Source: Ruminococcus sp.
Lineage (GTDB): Bacteria > Bacillota > Clostridia > Oscillospirales > Ruminococcaceae
Assembly (NCBI RefSeq): GCF_024691275.1
Contig: NZ_JAILNU010000111.1
Coordinates: 1 to 37,432 of the forward strand
Length of the DNA: 37,432 bases
Reading direction: 5' to 3'
Shown: positions 31,660 through 37,432 of the stretch, piece by piece
Position numbering within the stretch: the first letter of the stretch is position 1
How the letters are laid out: every line of letters begins with the position of its first letter
Translations under genes and position numbers: made by a program
The notes under the pieces: model-generated
Told to the model about the DNA's origin: nothing
Databases searched by the model: none
The model's input: only the letters and a program-made list of their open reading frames with translations

Positions 31660-33477
31660 ATGTCATTGACAAAGAACCCCAATGTATTAAAGTGGGTTGA
31701 CGAGATGGTTGCTCTCTGCCAGCCTGATAAGGTAGTTTGGATCGACGGCTCTAAGGAGCAGCTCGATGCCCTCACAGAAGAAGTTACTTCACTCCCTGAT
31801 GACAGCTGGGACAAAATGTACAAGCTCAACCAGGAGAAGTATCCTAACTGTCTCTACCACAGAACACGCGCTAACGACGTTGCTCGTGTTGAGGACAGAA
31901 CTTTTATCTGCTCTAAGGAAAAGAAGGGTGCAGGTCCAACAAATAACTGGATGGCTCCTGACGAGATGAAGGCTCTCCTTACACCTATGTACAACGGCGT
32001 TATGAAGGGCAGAACAATGTATGTTATCCCATATTCAATGGGTCCTATCGGTTCTCCTCTTGCTAAGGTAGGTGTAGAGGTTACTGACTCTATCTACGTT
32101 GTTCTCAACATGAACATCATGACACGTATGGGCAAGCAGGCTTTCGAGAACCTTGGTGATACTTCCGATGATTTCGTAAGAGGTCTCCACTCAAAGGCTG
32201 ACGTTGATCCTGAAAAGAGATATATCGTTCAGTTCCCTGAGGAGAATACGATCTGGTCTATCAACTCTGCTTACGGCGGAAACGTTCTTCTCGGCAAGAA
32301 GTGCTTCGCACTCCGTATCGCTTCCTTCCAGGGCAAGAACGAGGCTTGGATGGCTGAGCATATGCTTATCCTCGGTCTCAAGAAGCCAAACGGCGAAGTT
32401 AAGTATATCACAGCTGCATTCCCATCAGCTTGCGGCAAGACAAACCTTGCTATGCTTATCCCACCTGAGGGATACAAGAAGGACGGCTATGAGATATTCA
32501 CAGTCGGCGACGATATCGCTTGGATGAAGCCGGGCAAGGATGGCAGACTCTACGCTATCAACCCTGAGAACGGCTTCTTCGGCGTTGCTCCTGGTACAAA
32601 TGCTAAGTCTAACTACAACGCTCTTGCTTGTACAAAGGAAGGCGCTATCTTCACAAACGTTGCTCTCGACAACAGCGACAACACTGTATGGTGGGAGAAA
32701 CTCAACGAGAATCCGCCTAAGGACGCTACAGAGTGGACAGGTATCAAGTGCGACGGTGAGGCTTGGGTAGCTGAGGGCAAGAAGCTTGCTCATCCAAACT
32801 CAAGATTCACAGCTCCTGCAAAGAACTGCCCATGCATCTCTCCTGAGTTCAACAACCCAGAGGGCGTTCCTGTATCTGCTATCATCTTCGGCGGCAGACG
32901 TGCTACAACAGCTCCTCTCGTATATCAGTCATTCGACTGGACACACGGTACATACATCGGATCAGCTGTTTCTTCTGAGACAACAGCTGCTGCAACAGGT
33001 GCTGTAGGCGTACTCCGTCACGATCCAATGGCTATGAAGCCATTCATCGGCTACAACGTAGGTGACTACTGGGCACACTGGCTCGAAATGGGCGCAAGAC
33101 TCGGCAGCAAGGCTCCTAAGATCTTCAACGTTAACTGGTTCAGAACAGACGACAAGGGCAACTTCCTCTGGCCTGGTTACGGCGAGAACATGAGAGTTCT
33201 TGACTGGATCATCAAGAGAGTTGACGGCGAAGTTGACGCTGTTGAGACTCCTATCGGATACCTTCCAAAGGCTGAAGATATCAACATCAAGGGTATCGAG
33301 GACGAGGTAACACCTTCTGCTCTCGAAATGCTCCTCACTGTTGATAAGGACGAGTGGAAGAAGGAGATCGCTGAGATGAGAAGATACTATGACGAGGACA
33401 TCAAGGCTAAGGGCGGTAATATCCCACAGGCACTTTACGATGAGCTCGACATGATCGAAGCAAATCTCAACAAGTAA
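31660..33477 (+). CDS. pckG: Phosphoenolpyruvate carboxykinase (GTP)
   Basis: 605 aa, the size of the GTP-dependent class. It contains HRTRANDVARVEDRTFICS, the kinase-1a P-loop FPSACGKTNLAML with reactive Cys258, FTVGDDIAWMKPGKDG, and VNWFRTDDKGNFLWPGYGEN. In rumen succinate producers the enzyme mainly runs towards oxaloacetate, fixing CO2 and saving a nucleotide triphosphate. ATG 31660 has TTTAGGAGG nine bases upstream. Single-gene unit between its own consensus promoter and a terminator; the translation is typical of a highly expressed gene. Confidence 0.97.
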   Translation: MSLTKNPNVLKWVDEMVALCQPDKVVWIDGSKEQLDALTEEVTSLPDDSWDKMYKLNQEKYPNCLYHRTRANDVARVEDRTFICSKEKKGAGPTNNWMAPDEMKALLTPMYNGVMKGRTMYVIPYSMGPIGSPLAKVGVEVTDSIYVVLNMNIMTRMGKQAFENLGDTSDDFVRGLHSKADVDPEKRYIVQFPEENTIWSINSAYGGNVLLGKKCFALRIASFQGKNEAWMAEHMLILGLKKPNGEVKYITAAFPSACGKTNLAMLIPPEGYKKDGYEIFTVGDDIAWMKPGKDGRLYAINPENGFFGVAPGTNAKSNYNALACTKEGAIFTNVALDNSDNTVWWEKLNENPPKDATEWTGIKCDGEAWVAEGKKLAHPNSRFTAPAKNCPCISPEFNNPEGVPVSAIIFGGRRATTAPLVYQSFDWTHGTYIGSAVSSETTAAATGAVGVLRHDPMAMKPFIGYNVGDYWAHWLEMGARLGSKAPKIFNVNWFRTDDKGNFLWPGYGENMRVLDWIIKRVDGEVDAVETPIGYLPKAEDINIKGIEDEVTPSALEMLLTVDKDEWKKEIAEMRRYYDEDIKAKGGNIPQALYDELDMIEANLNK

Positions 33478-33503
33478 TTATATTTGCACATACAGATAAT
33501 GAA

Positions 33504-33532
33504 AGGCTGTCGCTTTTGCGGCAGTCTTTTTT
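33504..33532 (+). terminator. Intrinsic terminator of pckA
   Basis: 10-bp stem AGGCTGTCGC / GCGGCAGTCT (two G-T pairs), TTTT loop, followed by a T run. Starts 27 bp after the stop codon. Confidence 0.9.
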
Positions 33533-33555
33533 GCAGAGTGATGTAGCGTTCATGT

Positions 33556-33589
33556 TGCAAAAAAGCTCCCGTCTGGGGAGCTTTTTGCA
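33556..33589 (-). terminator. Bidirectional terminator of the DUF4230 gene
   Basis: Stem GCAAAAAAGCTCC with GGAGCTTTTTGC around a GC-rich loop; T runs on either strand. It begins immediately after the DUF4230 stop codon and may back up pckA termination. Confidence 0.85.
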
Positions 33590-34249
33590 TTAATTATAGA
33601 TTATTTCGTATTCGCTTGTTAATTCTGAAATTTTGAAAAGGTCGTTAAGGACATTTTTTGCATTTTCGGTAACAGACGGGAAGAATTCACCGTCGTTTCT
33701 GAGCTTTTCCTCTTTTGCTTCTTTTAATCTGCTCATTAACGTAGTGTAATCTTCAAGCTTTGTTTCTGTGAAAATGGAGTTTTTTGCATCATAGAATTTG
33801 AAGCCTGATTCGTCCATTTCGTGAGACATAAACTGTGGTTCCGGAAGTGTTATGGTAATTTTCTTTTCTGTGTTATTAATGTCATATGTTAGCTGTGACA
33901 GGTCGATTCCAGCACTGACTATGCCGCTGTATGTGAAAATGACTTTATCGGTAGTCAGTGGTATTTTTACACCAAAAGCCTTTTTGCTGTTTTCGTAAAT
34001 ATCAACGTCGGTATAAGTGTATTTCATGGATATAAGGTCGCTTGCAGGCAAAAGGATCTCTTCAAGCGTTATGGAAGAAACAGTTGCTTCTTTTTTTATA
34101 GGTGCGGTTAATTTTTTAGGCTTGCTGAAAGCTTTTGCGCCGATTCCGATTCCGAAAATCAAAACAAGAACCGAAACGACAATTGATAAAACGAGTTTGT
34201 TTTTTATAAGCGCTTGCGGCTGAAATTTTGAGTTATTCGTTTCATTCAT
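33590..34249 (-). CDS. DUF4230 membrane-anchored protein
   Basis: 219 aa from ATG 34249. An ATG two codons upstream directly abuts the GGAGA ribosome binding site, so the second ATG (6-base spacing) is preferred. One membrane segment at about 19-42, then an extracytoplasmic domain with ISMKYTYTDVDIYENSKKAF, YSGIVSAGIDLSQLTYDI and KKITITLPEPQFMSHEMDES, the DUF4230 pattern. Function unknown. Divergent from the RHH gene. Confidence 0.87.
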   Translation of the reverse strand: MNETNNSKFQPQALIKNKLVLSIVVSVLVLIFGIGIGAKAFSKPKKLTAPIKKEATVSSITLEEILLPASDLISMKYTYTDVDIYENSKKAFGVKIPLTTDKVIFTYSGIVSAGIDLSQLTYDINNTEKKITITLPEPQFMSHEMDESGFKFYDAKNSIFTETKLEDYTTLMSRLKEAKEEKLRNDGEFFPSVTENAKNVLNDLFKISELTSEYEIIYN

Positions 34250-34292
34250 ATACATTCTCCATTCATTAAATTAGGTTTTTGACCTTATAATC

Positions 34293-34321
34293 ATTATATC
34301 ATGTAATTAATGATTTTGCAA
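34293..34321 (-). promoter_or_regulatory. Promoter for the DUF4230 gene
   Basis: Minus strand: TTGCAA (34321-34316), 17-bp spacer, TATAAT (34298-34293). Confidence 0.75.
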
Positions 34322-34326
34322 TGATA

Positions 34327-34359
34327 ATACAATATAAAATTCTTGCAACAACATTGTAT
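34327..34359. promoter_or_regulatory. Inverted repeat upstream of the RHH gene (possible operator)
   Basis: ATACAAT (34327-34333) and ATTGTAT (34353-34359), 19 bp apart, between the two divergent genes. Ribbon-helix-helix proteins often bind such repeats at their own promoters; binding here is inference. Confidence 0.4.
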
Positions 34360-34406
34360 AAAATCACAATAAAATGTTAGATAATGATTATAAGGAGCGT
34401 GAGAAT

Positions 34407-34592
34407 ATGTTTAAACTGCAAAAAGGTTACGAGGAATATGTCACTAAAACTTTCAGACTTCCAAAGGAATTTGTTGACGAACTTGAAAAACTTGCGTTTG
34501 AAAATAATCTTTCATTGAATCAACTGGTAATACAGTGTTTGAAGTATTCTATTGACAATCTCGATACTTCTGTTGACGGAGAAAAGAGTTGA
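34407..34592 (+). CDS. Ribbon-helix-helix (Arc/CopG-like) small DNA-binding protein
   Basis: 61 aa from ATG 34407, nine bases after AAGGAG; an in-frame ATG at 34374 lies before that site. A beta strand (YVTKTFRLP) is followed by two helices (KEFVDELEKLAFENN, SLNQLVIQCLKYSIDNL), the RHH pattern with the typical LSLNQLV turn. It could be an antitoxin-type or stand-alone repressor; no toxin-like gene is adjacent. Confidence 0.72.
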   Translation: MFKLQKGYEEYVTKTFRLPKEFVDELEKLAFENNLSLNQLVIQCLKYSIDNLDTSVDGEKS

Positions 34593-34636
34593 CTCACATA
34601 AAATGGCTTAACCACGCTGTAAAATGAAAAATATGC

Positions 34637-34665
34637 TTGACATATAATATTATTTATGGCATAAT
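34637..34665 (+). promoter_or_regulatory. Promoter of the GH9 gene
   Basis: TTGACA (34637-34642), 17-bp spacer, CATAAT (34660-34665). Leader of about 70 bases. Confidence 0.75.
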
Positions 34666-34697
34666 TTACATGTATAGCTATGGTATACTCGTGAGGA

Positions 34698-34717
34698 TTT
34701 CCCGTGTATTCGGGAAA
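34698..34717 (+). other. Leader hairpin before the GH9 ribosome binding site
   Basis: TTTCCCG / CGGGAAA with a 6-base loop, ending about 12 bp ahead of the GAGGAGAG ribosome binding site. It may stabilise the leader; no regulatory class recognised. Confidence 0.5.
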
Positions 34718-34743
34718 AATATTTATGAGAGGAGAGTTTTACT

Positions 34744-37134
34744 ATGCTGAAAAAAATGATGGGCAGTGTTCTTTCTGCTGCCCTGCTTGCTACCTCAACA
34801 GTCTCAGCTCTGCCCGCAGGGGTAATGAATACAGCTGTTGCTGCTGAAAGCAAGTTTAACTATGCTGATGCTCTTGACAAGTCGCTGTATTTCTATGAGG
34901 TGCAGCAGGCAGGTCCGCTCCCTTCGTGGAACAGAGTTGAGTGGAAGAGCGATTCCACTATGAAGGACCCTGTACTCGGCGGCTGGTACGATGCAGGTGA
35001 CCACGTAAAGTTCAATCTTCCAATGGCTTACTCAGCTTCCATGCTTGCGTGGGGACTTTATCAGTATCCGGACGGACTTGAAAAGTCAGGACTCAAACAG
35101 ACTTATGAAAACAATCTGGAGTTCGTTCTCGATTACCTTGCGGAGTGCGACAAGGGCGACGAGATAGTTTATCAGGTAGGTATAGGTCAGGACGACCACA
35201 CATGGTGGGGCCCTGTTGACCTTCTTGAGTACGGTATGGAGGACAACTCACATTCTGTAGAAAAATGTCGTGCAGCACTGTCTTCATCAGAGGGCTGTAC
35301 CGCAGTATTCGGTGAAATGGCAGCAGCTCTCGCATCAGGTGCGGCAGCTCTTGACGGCGATATAGACGCATCAAAGAAGGAAAGCTACTTAAAACACGCT
35401 GTTAATATCTATAAGATAGCAAAGACTTCTCCAAGCGATTCAGTATATAATGCAAGTGATGCAAAGGGCTTCTATCGTTCCGAGCATTATTACGATCAGC
35501 TTTTCTACGCTGCAAACTGGCTCTACATAGCAACAGGCGACAGCGCATACCTCAATGATGCCAAGGAGTTCTTACCTAAGCTCCCGCAGATGCGCGGTGA
35601 AAGCTGTACAGCTTACGGCTGGGCACACTGCTGGGACGATAATACACAGGGCGGTATGCTGCTCTACGCTTTAAATACAAACGATTCAAGCGCTATAGCA
35701 CACGTTAAGAAGCACTGCGACCGTTGGGTAAACGGCGATGAGGCTAAGAAAATCGCAGGCGGACTTCGCTGGCTGAGCAACTGGGGAAGTCTGAGATACG
35801 CAAACACAGCAGGATTTCTTGCAACAGTTGCAGCTGATACTATCCTCAAGTCTGAGGCTGACAGATACACAGAATTCGCAGAGACACAGCTCAATTTTGC
35901 TCTCGGTGACAACCCCGACAATCAGAGCTATGTTGTAGGATTCGGCGACAAGTATCCACAGTATCCGCACCACCGTACAGCTCACGGTTCATGGAAGAAC
36001 GACCTTAAAGTTCCTTCAAAGACAAGACATATCCTCTACGGCGCACTCGTAGGCGGTCCTAATGAGGACGGCTCTTACAATGATGACCGTCAGGACTTCA
36101 TCAACAACGAGGTAGCTACAGACTACAATGCAGGTTATACAGCAATGCTCTGTAATATGGTACAGAAGTACGGCGGAACTAAAGACCCGAACTTCCCTGA
36201 AAAAGAAGTACACGACGGTCCTGAATTCTATGTTGAAGTGCTCTCAAAGGGCGGCGATTCAAGCGGACAGACCATCAGCTTTAAGGCGACTAACCACTCT
36301 GCATGGCCTGCAAGAGTACAGGACAATATCTCATTCAGATACTATATGGACCTCAGCGAAGTCATTGCACAGGGCAAGAAGCCTGAGGAACTCGTTATCC
36401 GCTGCGACCGTGACCAGTCTGAGATGTATTCAGGCAAGGGCTACAAGAAAGCTGAGATATCCAAGCCTATCCAGTATGAGGGCAATATCTACTATATCGA
36501 AGTAAATCTTCCTGACGGACGAGTAGTTCTTCCTATTTCCGAAGGACAGCAGCAGTGCGAGATACTCCTTGCGCTTGTAATGCCTGATTACGGCAGCGGT
36601 TGGGATTCAAAGAATGACTTCTCCGCAAAGGATCTCGGAAAGACAACTACAGGCACAGACGGCTCTGCAAAGGGCGTAGTTACTCCTTACGTACCTGTAT
36701 ACGTAAACGGTAAGCTTTATTACGGCGAAGAGCCTGACGGCACAAAGGCTGACGGTCTCGGCGGTACAGGCGACAAACCAAAGGTAACAACTACCACAAC
36801 AACAAAGCCTAAGACAACGACTACAACTACTACCACTACAGCTCCTGTTTCTATAACTTCAACAACTACAAATGGAAAAACCGTTACTGTCAAGACATAC
36901 GGTGATGCAAACGGCGATGATAAGGTAGATATGTCAGACGTTGTACTCATTATGCAGGCACTGGCTAATCCAAACAAGTACGGCTTGAACGGTACGGCAG
37001 ACAGCCACATCAGTGAACTCGGAATTGCAAGTGCTGATGTTGATAAATCAATCGAAGGACTTACAGCTAATGATGCGCTCCGCATACAGGAGTATCTCCT
37101 TCACAAGATAGACAGTCTCGTTCCCGAGAAATAA
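34744..37134 (+). CDS. Cellulosomal GH9 endoglucanase with CBM3c and dockerin
   Basis: 796 aa. Signal peptide (about 1-34); GH9 catalytic domain at about 36-480 with DAGDH (Asp83/Asp86, base side), YPHHRTAHGSW (His409-Arg411) and NNEVATDYNAGY (Glu456, acid); family 3c carbohydrate-binding module at about 490-645 (EFYVEVLSKG, NHSAWPARVQDNISFRYYMD, YGSGWDSKNDFS); Thr-rich linker at about 685-715; type I dockerin at about 719-796 with loops GDANGDDKVDMSD and SADVDKSIEGLTANDA. GH9 plus CBM3c is the 'theme B' layout of processive endoglucanases; the dockerin anchors it to scaffoldin cohesins. Own promoter; no linked cellulosome genes except the cotH-dockerin gene 10 kb away. Confidence 0.96.
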   Translation: MLKKMMGSVLSAALLATSTVSALPAGVMNTAVAAESKFNYADALDKSLYFYEVQQAGPLPSWNRVEWKSDSTMKDPVLGGWYDAGDHVKFNLPMAYSASMLAWGLYQYPDGLEKSGLKQTYENNLEFVLDYLAECDKGDEIVYQVGIGQDDHTWWGPVDLLEYGMEDNSHSVEKCRAALSSSEGCTAVFGEMAAALASGAAALDGDIDASKKESYLKHAVNIYKIAKTSPSDSVYNASDAKGFYRSEHYYDQLFYAANWLYIATGDSAYLNDAKEFLPKLPQMRGESCTAYGWAHCWDDNTQGGMLLYALNTNDSSAIAHVKKHCDRWVNGDEAKKIAGGLRWLSNWGSLRYANTAGFLATVAADTILKSEADRYTEFAETQLNFALGDNPDNQSYVVGFGDKYPQYPHHRTAHGSWKNDLKVPSKTRHILYGALVGGPNEDGSYNDDRQDFINNEVATDYNAGYTAMLCNMVQKYGGTKDPNFPEKEVHDGPEFYVEVLSKGGDSSGQTISFKATNHSAWPARVQDNISFRYYMDLSEVIAQGKKPEELVIRCDRDQSEMYSGKGYKKAEISKPIQYEGNIYYIEVNLPDGRVVLPISEGQQQCEILLALVMPDYGSGWDSKNDFSAKDLGKTTTGTDGSAKGVVTPYVPVYVNGKLYYGEEPDGTKADGLGGTGDKPKVTTTTTTKPKTTTTTTTTTAPVSITSTTTNGKTVTVKTYGDANGDDKVDMSDVVLIMQALANPNKYGLNGTADSHISELGIASADVDKSIEGLTANDALRIQEYLLHKIDSLVPEK

Positions 37135-37202
37135 TAATACTAAACAGAAAAGCTCCGCGGCGTAAGCGGTGTACTCATATAGAAACTTTACACGAAATTA
37201 TC

Positions 37203-37235
37203 GGGGGAAACCTTTCTGAGGAAAGGTTCTCCCCC
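37203..37235. repeat. Internal hairpin of the left palindrome arm
   Basis: GGGGG-AAA-CCTTTC pairs with GAAAGG-TT-CT-CCCCC, one bulged base, TGAG loop. It is the counterpart of the hairpin at 37371-37403. Confidence 0.85.
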
Positions 37236-37370
37236 GTACCCCTTTCCAAAGACTTTTAACACGAATTTTTCTCTGATAGGGCGCTCATGATAATAAAAAA
37301 GCCCTGCAAGTTATGCAGGGAGCGCCCTATCAGAGAAAAATTCAAGCTGGAAGTTTTAGGAAAGGAGTTT

Positions 37371-37403
37371 GAGGAAGAACCCTTTTTCAAAAGGGTTTTC
37401 CTC
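37371..37403. repeat. Internal hairpin of the right palindrome arm
   Basis: GAGGA-AG-AACCCTTTT pairs with AAAAGGGTT-TTCCTC. Compared with the left arm, four stem pairs differ and each change is matched on both sides of the stem. Confidence 0.85.
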
Positions 37404-37432
37404 AATATCTCACGTAAAAACTTCTGTATAAG

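Larger units (their letters stand above)
37174..37432. repeat. Large imperfect palindrome with two 113-bp arms (may continue past the window)
   Basis: Left arm 37174-37286 and the reverse complement of right arm 37320-37432 align without gaps; by my count about 81 of 113 positions agree. The inner 24 bp of each arm (37263-37286 and 37320-37343) are identical. A 33-base centre holds a small hairpin CCCTGCA/TGCAGGG. The 298-bp stretch after the GH9 stop holds only this element, no gene. Confidence 0.9.

Noticed and set aside
34374..34406. Longer form of the RHH protein starting at ATG 34374
   Set aside because: It has no ribosome binding site, and AAGGAG lies at good distance from ATG 34407.
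36720..37085. Open frame opposite the GH9 Thr linker and dockerin
   Set aside because: Poly-Val translation is the shadow of ACA/ACT threonine codons; no start context.
37174..37432. CRISPR array or simple terminator as explanation of the right-end repeats
   Set aside because: There are only two inverted units and no regular spacers, so it is not a CRISPR array; the hairpins lack T tracts, so they are not ordinary intrinsic terminators.

Overview
The window looks like a chromosome segment of a cellulolytic Ruminococcus (Oscillospiraceae, Clostridia), probably R. flavefaciens or a close relative. The evidence is two dockerin-bearing secreted proteins (a CotH-family protein and a GH9 endoglucanase), GTP-dependent PEP carboxykinase, Clostridia-type small families (YajC with a TIGR04086 membrane protein, DUF6472, a KOW protein between map and infA), GerA-family genes, and strong AGGAGG ribosome binding sites. 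Species assignment is an inference; there is no rRNA gene here.

Layout. (1) 1-7612, plus strand: the distal spc/alpha ribosomal operon (rplR', rpsE, rpmD, rplO, secY, adk, map, a KOW gene, infA, rpmJ, rpsM, rpsK, rpsD, rpoA, rplQ), closed by an intrinsic terminator. (2) 7650-8767, plus: yajC with its own consensus promoter, then a TIGR04086 membrane protein. (3) 12676-8761, minus: OmpR-type regulator, sensor kinase and membrane-anchored HtrA protease, an envelope-stress-like operon with a promoter and a hairpin between regulator and kinase. (4) 16308-12752, minus: three tandem Tim44-like/zinc-ribbon membrane proteins, then a Spo0A-like protein with a pseudo-receiver. (5) 16437-21137: GerA-like and GerB-like genes, then tadA and a CPBP-family protein on the other strand, then a short Ger(x)C-like gene, so a reduced germinant-receptor set interrupted by two minus-strand genes. 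(6) 23939-21134, minus: tsaD, yccF, a small membrane protein, cmk and a DUF6472 gene. (7) 24060-27378, plus: dockerin-CotH protein with two candidate promoters, one carrying three TTTAAG repeats at exact 11-bp period. (8) 31367-27377, minus: polA, rimI and an orphan NarL/LuxR-type regulator; the inferred polA leader holds two nested inverted-repeat structures. (9) 31540-33532, plus: pckA. (10) A divergent DUF4230 gene and a ribbon-helix-helix gene. (11) 34637-37134, plus: GH9-CBM3c-dockerin endoglucanase. (12) 37174 to the end: a very large imperfect palindrome whose two 113-bp arms each contain a hairpin with compensatory base changes.

How the parts fit. The ribosomal block, tsaD-cmk, tadA, polA and pckA are housekeeping. 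The dockerin proteins belong to an extracellular cellulosome whose scaffoldins are not in this window; their dockerins are alike enough to suggest a shared cohesin. The 12.7-21.1 kb stretch is the least conventional: sporulation-derived families in reduced form beside a triplicated membrane family of unknown function. The most interesting non-coding signals are the palindrome at the right end, the cotH operator-like array and the polA/pckA intergenic structures.
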